From Rhizobium sp. CF080 (GTDB lineage Bacteria; Pseudomonadota; Alphaproteobacteria; Rhizobiales; Rhizobiaceae), in NCBI RefSeq assembly GCF_000282095.2, contig NZ_AKKC02000015.1:124001-188000 (forward strand): DNA of 64,000 nucleotides. The letters run 5' to 3'. A program made the translations under genes and the position numbers. Shown piece after piece: positions 8,051 through 14,681 of the stretch (the first letter of the stretch is position 1; every line of letters begins with the position of its first letter). The notes under the pieces were generated by a model that worked only from the letters and a program-made list of their open reading frames with translations, was not told where the DNA came from and made no database searches.

Positions 8051-8350
8051 TTGAGCGATGAAAACCCGCGGGTGGATGCGAGCCAAAGGATCCTGGGAGC
8101 AATAGAAGATCAGTTCAGGGGCGACACCACGCCGGTCACGCGTGAGCAAGTCGCGGATTTATACAAAATCCTTGTTCACCTTCGAGACATAGTCATGACG
8201 CAAGCGGCGGTCATCGCCACTATGCCTCTCACATCGCAACAGGCACGCCACTTCAACGAAGAAGAAATGCCCCTCAACAAGTTCCAACATGCGATCGGTG
8301 ACGGGTTGATTAAACTGGCAGGCGAACAGCCGGAGAAATCGGATGAGTGA
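8051..8350 (+). CDS. Hypothetical protein with TTG start
   Basis: 99 residues, cytoplasmic, helical and acidic. The start is TTG at 8051; GGAGGGA lies eight bases upstream, and no ATG is near. The sequence contains a leucine/isoleucine-rich helix (VADLYKILVHLRDIVMTQAAVIATM) suggestive of oligomerisation. The stop overlaps the start of the next gene by eight bases. It belongs to the same rightward unit as the lipoprotein. Function unknown. Confidence 0.55.
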   Translation: MSDENPRVDASQRILGAIEDQFRGDTTPVTREQVADLYKILVHLRDIVMTQAAVIATMPLTSQQARHFNEEEMPLNKFQHAIGDGLIKLAGEQPEKSDE

Positions 8351-8699
8351 CGGCAGCGTGATCAAGAAGGGCGTCGAAGCTTGGCAACGCCAGGCAGACA
8401 AGCTCGAACGAGAGACATTGCGTGGCGGCGGAAGTGGTGGCAATGATGGGGGCATGGATGGAAAAATCGAAGCCCTAGAAAAGCGGCTTGAAAAGTTCGA
8501 GACCAAGGTCGACGGATTGTCGAAAGATATTGGGGATCTGAAAACCCAAACGGCCGTCTTGTCGGAGCGGGTGTCTCACCTGCCGAGCAAGGAATTTATC
8601 TACAAGGGTATTGCTGGTCTCGTCACGCTTTTCGGAGCCCTGCTCATCCTAGCTCCGAAGCTTCAGGCTTTGTTTGGAACAGGACCACTTGCGCCCTGA
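8343..8699 (+). CDS. Coiled-coil protein with C-terminal membrane segment (XhlA-like architecture)
   Basis: 118 residues. Residues about 40-82 form a heptad coiled coil (KIEALEKRLEKFETKVDGL onward), followed by one transmembrane helix (about 91-110) and a short tail. This architecture matches phage hemolysin XhlA/holin-accessory proteins by layout only. It ends the rightward unit that began at 6829. If lysis is encoded by this element at all, this is the nearest candidate for a holin-type component, but I find no endolysin next to it. Confidence 0.55.
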   Translation: MSDGSVIKKGVEAWQRQADKLERETLRGGGSGGNDGGMDGKIEALEKRLEKFETKVDGLSKDIGDLKTQTAVLSERVSHLPSKEFIYKGIAGLVTLFGALLILAPKLQALFGTGPLAP

Positions 8700-8799
8700 T
8701 CCCCATCCTTCCAATTCCTCCTCTCAGAGCATCATAGGAAGCCGTCGCCAGCATGGTCCTTGAACTGATCGGCGCGACGGGTTTCTCTAGATCTCGTGG

Positions 8800-9504
8800 T
8801 CACATTTTTGCCTGGGCGCAGACCTCGAAGATGAGGACTTCGTTCTCCGGAAACCGAATGGCCTTGATCCCATCGGCGTGTTGAACTGTGAGGTTGATGG
8901 TTTTCCCATGAATGGGATCGGCGTCGTACGGTACATTTTCAAGATTGTTCTTGCCAGTCAAAATGGTGAGATAGTTTCCACCACCCATGTACGTCGCGAG
9001 TGCGATCTGGGCCGTTCTAAAGAGAAGGGGGTAGGTAAAGCTGCTCCCGGGCGAAGCGTGCAAGCCGTTAGGCCCGTTCGTAACCGGATTGGTATTGATT
9101 TCGTCAAACCGCACTTCAAGTTCGTCGTTGGGCCTGTGTTGAGACGGAAGGGCGACCACATCGAAGAGCCCTGCCTTCATCTGCCTGCCATATTTGCCTA
9201 GCGGCATTCGCGTAAAGTCGGCGCAATCCGGGCGTAGGCCAGGGGCGGCGGCTCCGGGAGTGCACTGCAGGGAAATGTCATCGTTCCAGGTGGCTGCACA
9301 GAACTGCGGGCCGCAGATGCAATTGGCCGCAAAAACTCGTTTATCGGATGGACCAGCAGGATATTGGATCTCAACGCCGGGGCTGCAAGTGCAGCTAGGT
9401 AGGCCAGCTGGCGTCGAACCCTGCGAAAATGCGGGATGCGAACCCATGAAAGAGAGATAAGCGACGATCACGAACACGCCGACTATACGGAGAATACCCC
9501 TCAT
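8800..9504 (-). CDS. Exported cysteine-rich hypothetical protein
   Basis: 234 residues with a Sec signal (about residues 1-28, ending AFSQG). The mature N-terminal third is cysteine-rich (CTCSPG, CICGPQFC, LQCTPG, DCADF), implying several disulfides. The rest is beta-rich with a HASPGSSFTYPLLFRTA segment. No known family identified. It converges with the XhlA-like gene at 8343, separated by 100 bp. The combination of export and cysteine pairing suggests a periplasmic or surface product, plausible lysogenic-conversion cargo. Confidence 0.6.
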   Translation of the reverse strand: MRGILRIVGVFVIVAYLSFMGSHPAFSQGSTPAGLPSCTCSPGVEIQYPAGPSDKRVFAANCICGPQFCAATWNDDISLQCTPGAAAPGLRPDCADFTRMPLGKYGRQMKAGLFDVVALPSQHRPNDELEVRFDEINTNPVTNGPNGLHASPGSSFTYPLLFRTAQIALATYMGGGNYLTILTGKNNLENVPYDADPIHGKTINLTVQHADGIKAIRFPENEVLIFEVCAQAKM

Positions 9505-9800
9505 GCTGCCCGACCCTCAACGCTAAGATTGTTGGCAGGATGCTGACAGAGTTTCGTCCTTGCTGCAATCTATGGTTACTGAGGCAAATCACTCCGTAGA
9601 TATGAATGAGCAATGATGTCATGATTTCACGCTTTTGAATATCAGCGATTATCTGACTTTCGCCCAAGGAAGCCCAGATGTCGCAAGCGTCCTAAGGGCG
9701 CTATCGGGGACTGATATAACAAACGCACACCGGCCTTCGGACATACTTGCGAGCATCTGGGCAAGCCTTTTTCCATTCAGAGCACCTCAGTGACGCGTTT
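9505..9800. other. Gene-poor stretch inside the element
   Basis: About 296 bp between the start of the exported cysteine-rich gene and the stop of the gene at 9801. I see no convincing coding frame. The right part should contain the promoter of the 8800-9504 gene and the 3' end of the long leftward unit. No hairpin-plus-T-run terminator is evident. Confidence 0.5.
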
Positions 9801-10055
9801 CTAGCGCAGACGGGCCTTCTGCTGCGGCTGGAGTACGATCGGCGCGTCCGGGGCGATCTGCGGCTCCACGCGGAACCCGTTCGGCCGCTCCTCAAGCTGC
9901 CGCTGCCGGCGAAGACGATCGGCAATGATAGCAGCGGTTCGAACCTCGTCACGGGAAGCCCCGTAGTGGCGCCGGAAGGCACCGATTTGCAAGTCCGTCA
10001 GAAAGCGATGATGGCTGTTGGAAAGGGCTTCTGCGAGAGCGAAGATATCTGCCAA
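9801..10055 (-). CDS. Hypothetical 84-aa protein, TTG start
   Basis: Helical, basic C-terminal half (IADRLRRQRQLEERPNGF). The start is TTG at 10055, with GAGGA five bases upstream. No domain recognised. It is the last gene of the leftward block that contains the tape-measure gene. The high Arg/Gln content and lack of a membrane segment suggest a cytoplasmic or particle-associated protein. Confidence 0.5.
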   Translation of the reverse strand: MADIFALAEALSNSHHRFLTDLQIGAFRRHYGASRDEVRTAAIIADRLRRQRQLEERPNGFRVEPQIAPDAPIVLQPQQKARLR

Positions 10056-10068
10056 GGGGTCCTCATGA

Positions 10069-10259
10069 CTATTCGGTGTGTTCGCGGTTCATGCTGTCCA
10101 AAAAGATGTGCTCAAACTTGAGCGCATCTTCTCCGAGGTCGGACAACATCTTTTCGATGTCGGCAAAAAGAAAGGCCGAACCCCGAAAGGCCGGCCCATC
10201 CTTCGCGCCAGTTCATCCGTGGTCGCATCGAGAACATATAACCCAGATCGATGGCTCAT
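10069..10259 (-). pseudogene. Possible small gene broken or joined by a frameshift
   Basis: Two adjacent leftward frames each look protein-like over half of this stretch. The first starts at the ATG 10259 (MSHRSGLYVLDATTDELARR, then GRPF) and stays plausible up to a T-rich tract near 10160-10175. In the -1 frame the text continues as ADIEKMLSDLGEDALKFEHI and ends NREHTE at the TAG 10069. Either a gene with a -1 shift at the T tract, a decayed gene, or only the second half is real (26 residues from the ATG at 10149). The slippery tract is not a canonical heptamer. Confidence 0.35.
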
Positions 10260-10321
10260 TTCAATTCCATCGTTTTCGGTGCTGACTTCCCCAAACGGAT
10301 GATACCGCCTTCCGGAAGACG

Positions 10322-10579
10322 CTATTTGATGAGTGCCATCAGATCCCGATGCCGCCTGCCGATATCGGCGATTTCCTTCCGGATCTCGATCATCTCGCAG
10401 GTGTAACGGCCATGCTTATAGGCACCGTTCCGCTTACCCTTTGGCGCTCCGGCTCTTGCCCCGTGAAACCGGCAAACCTTCTTGCCGCGCTCCGCCGGCG
10501 CCTGGCATTGGGATTTTGTCCGCTTCGATGTGGCTGAGCACCGCGGCGCCAGTTGAAATGGATAAATCACCTTGTTCAT
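10322..10579 (-). CDS. Small HGARxGAPKGxRNGxxKHG phage protein
   Basis: 85 residues with conserved blocks RCSATSKRTKSQCQAPAERG, KVCRFHGARAGAPKGKRNGA and KHGRYT. This composition is common to a small protein family in rhizobial prophages: two Cys-containing turns and a glycine/lysine-rich HG motif. The spaced Cys and His could bind a metal, but no function is established. The ATG at 10579 has AGAGG upstream. The first 49 codons overlap the 3' end of the upstream gene (10434) in another frame. Confidence 0.7.
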   Translation of the reverse strand: MNKVIYPFQLAPRCSATSKRTKSQCQAPAERGKKVCRFHGARAGAPKGKRNGAYKHGRYTCEMIEIRKEIADIGRRHRDLMALIK

Positions 10580-11273
10580 GGAATTGCGCACCTCTTCTTT
10601 TCCGACCCTCCCCCCCGTGGGTGACATTCCCGACGATCGCCTGGCCGCCCTCGTGGACATGGACGTGCTCGACGACCACCTTCTGATTGCCGCCGTTCCG
10701 GTGCTTCCGGAGCGCTTCCATCTGGCTGGTGAAGGTCCGCATGAGTTTGTTGACGACACGCTCCTGCAGGTCGAGCTGCTCCAGGGTGTCCGACGTCACC
10801 ATGGCCCTCGTGTGCCGCAAGGAGAGAATGTGGACGGCAGCCATCTGAAAGGCGAGCATCGCCTCCAGGTTATCCCGCGGCTTCACCCCTGCGACCATCG
10901 CGATAGCGGTGTTCAGCTCTCCGATGTCAGGCTGCTGCGTTTTCGACAGAGCGTTTGTGATCTGCCCGATGAGCCCCTCGAACATAGTCTGGTCGGTGAC
11001 ACCCACCGCCTTCATGACAACGGCCAGGGCAATCTCCTGCCGAGGATGGTGGAAGGCCAGTTTCTCGATGTGAGGCACTATCCAGTATTTCGGAAGCCGC
11101 TCGGGGTTGCCGAGAAACTGTTGAGCGGCTTCGAGCTCGTGAGGCTTCGGCTCGTATTCCGGCGCCGGGCCTGCCTTGATGTCTTCGACGCTTTCGCCAG
11201 CCGCCAGGCGGGCGACGATGGCCACTGTCTTGGCGAGCTTATCGTCGAGAGAATTCCGTTGGTCGCCACTCAT
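10434..11273 (-). CDS. Phage protein of unknown function, overlaps next gene by 146 nt
   Basis: 279 residues from the ATG at 11273 (a GTG at 11297 is an alternative with GAGGG upstream). The body is helical, with KPHELEAAQQFLGNPERLPKY near the N-terminus and a conserved VVVEHVHVHEGGQAIVGNV near residues 208-226. The C-terminal about 48 residues are read through the start of the HGARxGAPKG gene in a different frame. This gene pair and overlap is familiar from rhizobial prophages. The ATG overlaps the stop of a 25-codon frame upstream (TGATG), so translation is probably coupled. Confidence 0.7.
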   Translation of the reverse strand: MSGDQRNSLDDKLAKTVAIVARLAAGESVEDIKAGPAPEYEPKPHELEAAQQFLGNPERLPKYWIVPHIEKLAFHHPRQEIALAVVMKAVGVTDQTMFEGLIGQITNALSKTQQPDIGELNTAIAMVAGVKPRDNLEAMLAFQMAAVHILSLRHTRAMVTSDTLEQLDLQERVVNKLMRTFTSQMEALRKHRNGGNQKVVVEHVHVHEGGQAIVGNVTHGGEGRKRRGAQFHEQGDLSISTGAAVLSHIEADKIPMPGAGGARQEGLPVSRGKSRSAKG

Positions 11274-11350
11274 CAGCCGGAGGCCTTCACAACGCACCAG
11301 AAGAATCCCTCGAACGGCATATCCTCGTAGTGGCTTTTGAAAGATGACAT
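11273..11350 (-). CDS. Candidate 25-aa leader peptide
   Basis: A 25-codon frame, MSSFKSHYEDMPFEGFFWCV then VKASG, with a strong ribosome binding site (GAGGTGAG six bases before the ATG at 11350). Its TGA overlaps the ATG of the next gene as TGATG. Aromatic-rich and short; it could be a real micro-protein or serve only to deliver ribosomes to the downstream gene. Confidence 0.5.
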   Translation of the reverse strand: MSSFKSHYEDMPFEGFFWCVVKASG

Positions 11351-11360
11351 ATCGCTCACC

Positions 11361-12101
11361 TCACGCTGTCTTGCTCAGCGCGCGCTCGGCGGCCCGGCGT
11401 TGCTGCCGGTTTAAGCCGGGAAAGGCTTTAACGGTCTGGCGCTTGACGAATGGAGCGATGCGCTCGCCAAGCTTGTCATCCCATCGGTGGATGGTCTCAA
11501 CCGTCACGCCCTGCCGCGTTATGATAGTGAAATCCACCTGTCCGCCGACCAGGTGTGCAGGTTGGGCAAATGTTTCGCCCTTGACGCCTGGAACTGCCGC
11601 CTCGCGGTAGAATTGCATAATGGGGATTGCGATTTCTCGAATGTACCCTTTCCACGGCTCAAGCGGCGCGCGGCCGCGGATACCCATCTCGACGAGCCCG
11701 GCGTCAGAGGTGGCGCACGAGCTGCCGACGCCATCGTGCTCCAGTGCGAGCGGATCGACATCCGACCGGAAGACGAGCCGGCGCGGCCCATATTCTTCCG
11801 ATATCCCGGCAATTGTTGCCTCGAACTTCGTCATGCGGTCCTTGTCAGCGAACTGAGGAAGGACATCGGCCAAGGCGATCATGGCCGCGTCGAATCCCAT
11901 ACGCTCGATGGCATCGATGATCTTGGCCGCGAAGTAATCGCCAACGCCCTGGTTGCCCCGGGTCGCCACGGCGGCGGGGACGCGCTCGCTCACGGTAACC
12001 TTGCGCCGGACGTCGAGCAGGATGTTATCGGCGTCATAGATCGCGCCGTCGGTGATGATGAAAACGGCAGTCGGGGTCTCGATTGAAACGACGGCGCTCA
12101 T
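11361..12101 (-). CDS. Phage protein, possible Ntn-hydrolase-like fold
   Basis: 246 residues. The N-terminal VFIITDGAIYDADNILLDVR, with a following RRKV and a central helix pair, resembles proteasome/Ntn-hydrolase-like proteins in pattern, but no N-terminal nucleophile is exposed, so this is only a hint. The C-terminus is basic (FPGLNRQQRRAAERALSKTA). It starts three bases after the stop of the tape-measure gene, so the two are co-transcribed and coupled. A role in tail assembly is plausible from position alone. Confidence 0.6.
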   Translation of the reverse strand: MSAVVSIETPTAVFIITDGAIYDADNILLDVRRKVTVSERVPAAVATRGNQGVGDYFAAKIIDAIERMGFDAAMIALADVLPQFADKDRMTKFEATIAGISEEYGPRRLVFRSDVDPLALEHDGVGSSCATSDAGLVEMGIRGRAPLEPWKGYIREIAIPIMQFYREAAVPGVKGETFAQPAHLVGGQVDFTIITRQGVTVETIHRWDDKLGERIAPFVKRQTVKAFPGLNRQQRRAAERALSKTA

Positions 12102-12104
12102 GGT

Positions 12105-13943
12105 TCATTCCTCGTTTTCGATGTTGAACCCGGCGGCGAATGCCGTCTGGTCGTAGGGATCGCACAGCGGCGCCAAGGCCGCGGTCTTCTGATGAATGAG
12201 GTCAAGTTCCTTTTGGTCGACCTCAGTGCCGTTGCGGGCGGCCTCCATGCGAAGTTGCGATGTAAGCTCGTACTGCTTGCGGAGAGCGGCAGCAGCGCCG
12301 CCAGTTTTGCCTATGAGGTCGATGTCCATGCGCTGGTCGTCGAGGATCTTGTCGAGGTTGAGCGCGCGGTCTCTCTGCGCTTCAGAAAGCTGCTGCTCGG
12401 CACGTGCTAGTTCAATCCGCCCCGCCGCCTCAATGCGCGCGTCACGTAAGGGCCCGGACTCGCCCTGTACGGTTCTTGCTGCCGCTGCCTGCCTGGCTGC
12501 CGCTGCTCGCTGCTGCGGTGAACGAGCCTTCAAGCTCGCGACCTCCGCAGAATAATTCAGGTTTAGATCACGGATGCCATTGCGTTCTGCCGCGTCGGAA
12601 TTAGACATATCGTCCAGCATCTGGCGATATTCGGGCGTGTTAATCATCACGCCGCGTTGTCCTGTTTGTGCCTTGAAGAGTTCCTTATTGAGCTCTCGGA
12701 CTCGTTCCGTCGTCGTGGTTAGGCTTGCCGTCCACCCGAGAAGAGTGGTCGCATATTCCTGCCACTTCTTAACCGTTGAGTTGTCGTTGGCGATTCTGAA
12801 TATCTCGTCATTGAGTTCCTTAACGTCGCCGCGACCATCCTTCGCCGCTTCTGCGTATTTCAGGATGGCGTCGCCATATGGGCCGTACTTGCCTTGCGCC
12901 TGCCCCTTTAGGTAGGCCTCACTGGGGGCGTTGCCGATGAGGTTGCTGCCGCTACCCATGCGCGAGAAGTCAATGCCGAGCTGCGAGGTCAGGTCGCGCG
13001 ATTGCAATCGCTGCAGAAGTTCCAGCCTGTTCCGATCCTGCCTTCCTTCGAAGTTGACGGCATCGCTAACCCGCCGCCCGTAGTCTTCGCCCGCGTCCCC
13101 TGCCTTCTCGTACAAGTCTTTGATGCGACCCATAGTCGCTTCGTGCTTCTCCAGCACTTCCTGCGCCTTGCTGGCGGAGTTAAACAGGCTGGAGCCAAAT
13201 TGAACAGCGGCCGCAGCAGCGGCCGTCAAGCCGATAGCAGCAAGCGACACGGGGCTCACGATTGCAGCCACGCCCGCCGCGAGGCCGGAAAGCGCCTGCT
13301 TGGCCGATTGCCCCGCAAAAGCCTGCGCGAACTGCGGGCCCTGCTGGAAGCCGATTGTGCCGGCGCTCATATAGGGGGCGGTGGAAAGCGTATCGAAAAG
13401 CTGGGCCGCTACGTTGCCGACACCAGCCTGGCCGCCGTTGTTGTTCGCCGGCGACGGGCGGCCGCTTCCTGGGACAGCCGGCGCGGCGCGGAGCTTCTGC
13501 AGCTCGACGTTCAGCGCTGCTATCGCGTCTCGCTGCTTCTGGATCTGCGACAATGAGGTCGCGTTCGCTGCATCACTTTTGCGCTGCGCGGCGGTGACGG
13601 CATTCAACGACGCCTCGAGCTGCTTGTATGCCGTCGAGGCTTCGATCGCCGAGCGATCGAGATTGCCGTTCGCCTTGGCGGCATTGTTAGCGGCGCTCGC
13701 CATGGCAGCGAGGCGCTTGTCGATTGAGACGGTCGTGGCGTCGAGCCGGGCAAGTGATCCTACGATCTTATCGAGGGTGGGGTTCAGGTCAGCAAAGCCC
13801 CGGGACATGCGAGTCCCAGCGCCACCGACACGCCCCGCCGCCTGTTCTACCTTCCCTGCGGAGGTGACAAACCGCTCATGGCCGGCCACTGCCTCGGCCA
13901 GCGGCGAGCTATCGATTTCGTATCCAAGCCTTGCGACGCTCAT
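12105..13943 (-). CDS. Phage tail tape-measure-like protein
   Basis: 612 residues. Residues 1-150 are an Ala/Gln-rich coiled coil, about 151-175 a Pro/Asn/Gly linker, 217-249 an Ala-rich hydrophobic double segment (AAGVAAIVSPVSLAAIGLTA), and the rest mostly helical. This is the layout of tail length tape-measure proteins, which set tail length and help DNA delivery. The C-terminus (about 590-612, PLCDPYDQTAFAAGFNIENEE region) looks unlike the preceding helical repeats, as though joined from another gene. It follows the 13946 gene after two bases. No chaperone pair or major tail protein is found upstream. Confidence 0.75.
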   Translation of the reverse strand: MSVARLGYEIDSSPLAEAVAGHERFVTSAGKVEQAAGRVGGAGTRMSRGFADLNPTLDKIVGSLARLDATTVSIDKRLAAMASAANNAAKANGNLDRSAIEASTAYKQLEASLNAVTAAQRKSDAANATSLSQIQKQRDAIAALNVELQKLRAAPAVPGSGRPSPANNNGGQAGVGNVAAQLFDTLSTAPYMSAGTIGFQQGPQFAQAFAGQSAKQALSGLAAGVAAIVSPVSLAAIGLTAAAAAAVQFGSSLFNSASKAQEVLEKHEATMGRIKDLYEKAGDAGEDYGRRVSDAVNFEGRQDRNRLELLQRLQSRDLTSQLGIDFSRMGSGSNLIGNAPSEAYLKGQAQGKYGPYGDAILKYAEAAKDGRGDVKELNDEIFRIANDNSTVKKWQEYATTLLGWTASLTTTTERVRELNKELFKAQTGQRGVMINTPEYRQMLDDMSNSDAAERNGIRDLNLNYSAEVASLKARSPQQRAAAARQAAAARTVQGESGPLRDARIEAAGRIELARAEQQLSEAQRDRALNLDKILDDQRMDIDLIGKTGGAAAALRKQYELTSQLRMEAARNGTEVDQKELDLIHQKTAALAPLCDPYDQTAFAAGFNIENEE

Positions 13944-13945
13944 AA

Positions 13946-14212
13946 CTACTCCTTCAGCCCCGCGGCGAACTCTTCCAAGTCGTGGCAGAGCATATCGGCA
14001 ACGTGGAGTGACTTCGGATTATCGGTCCCTTGGCGCACCAATTCGACGATCTCCAACACTAAGCCCTGGGCCTCAGGCTTGGACAAGACGCCTTTGTCGA
14101 GTAGCTTCTCGGTCATCGCAATGACGATCGCGTTGCCCAAAGATATGGCGGTTGAGGACGTCGCCAGCAGCATATCGCCTGAGGAATGCATGCCGTAGAT
14201 GGGTTTGCTCAT
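13946..14212 (-). CDS. Small phage protein upstream of tape measure
   Basis: 88 residues from the ATG at 14212, preceded by GAGG. Helical, with a hydrophobic middle (MLLATSSTAISLGNAIVIAM) and an acidic C-terminus. Its stop is two bases before the tape-measure start. Position directly upstream of a tape-measure gene is where tail assembly chaperones lie, but the sequence shows no chaperone-type frameshift site and is too short for one, so function stays open. It is the first gene of the block that faces the repeat at 14260. Confidence 0.6.
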   Translation of the reverse strand: MSKPIYGMHSSGDMLLATSSTAISLGNAIVIAMTEKLLDKGVLSKPEAQGLVLEIVELVRQGTDNPKSLHVADMLCHDLEEFAAGLKE

Positions 14213-14259
14213 GTCGACCTCGCGTTTCTTTGAACGAGAGAACACCACCGGCGGGGTAT

Positions 14260-14288
14260 TTTGAATTGGAAGCGTGCGGTAGCGTTTG
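14260..14288. repeat. Shared header repeat, copy 1
   Basis: 29 bp identical to 16713-16741. Core is two tandem octamers GGAAGCGT and GGTAGCGT, ten bases apart start to start. It sits in the gap between a leftward block (first gene starts at 14212) and a rightward gene (14327). The same layout occurs at copies 2 and 3, which argues for a common regulator-binding site or bidirectional promoter element. Confidence 0.7.
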
Positions 14289-14326
14289 ACCGGCAAGCCA
14301 CAACACCGACGGGCGGAGACGAGTTT

Positions 14327-14653
14327 ATGAAGATAACAAAGAGCTTCGAAGCCAAGGCAGTAGACGGGCAAATCACAGTGACATCGAAGCCGCTGATACC
14401 AACTCGGATTGCAATCGTATCGGCAGTGCTCGAGCTGAACGACGAAACGCCCCAAGACGCTGAAAAAACGTTCACGGTCAGCGTCAACGGCGAGGTTGCT
14501 TCAACAGGCACTGGCACGCCAGGGCGGAAATTTTCCTTTAAGCCACCCATCAAACTCGCGTTCGGGCGTCCTACCATCACGTTCGTGTCCGGACCCTTTG
14601 CGGCTGGGGAAAGTGTGAAGGGGCAGGTCACACTGAAGATCAAGGTACTGTAG
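14327..14653 (+). CDS. Small beta-rich protein (moron-like, copy 1)
   Basis: 108 residues from the ATG at 14327 (GGAG nine bases upstream). The sequence alternates polar and hydrophobic residues (FTVSVNGEVASTGTGTPGR, then KFSFKPPIKLAF), which points to an all-beta fold; it ends TLKIKVL. No signal peptide. It is a single gene inserted against the direction of the leftward phage genes, 39 bp behind the shared header repeat, as expected for a moron. No function can be read from the sequence. Confidence 0.6.
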   Translation: MKITKSFEAKAVDGQITVTSKPLIPTRIAIVSAVLELNDETPQDAEKTFTVSVNGEVASTGTGTPGRKFSFKPPIKLAFGRPTITFVSGPFAAGESVKGQVTLKIKVL

Positions 14654-14681
14654 GCGTGAGATGCCCGCCGCCCGCTCACGC
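14654..14681. terminator. Hairpin between convergent genes
   Basis: GCGTGAG at 14654-14660 pairs with CTCACGC at 14675-14681 across a GC-rich loop. It lies directly after the stop of the 14327 gene and over the stop of the leftward tailspike gene. There is no T run on either strand, so intrinsic termination is only possible. Confidence 0.4.

Noticed and set aside
14260..14288. Header repeat as an integrase or recombination site
   Set aside because: All three copies are internal and in divergent gaps, and the octamers differ from the GGTAGCA sites at the element ends.
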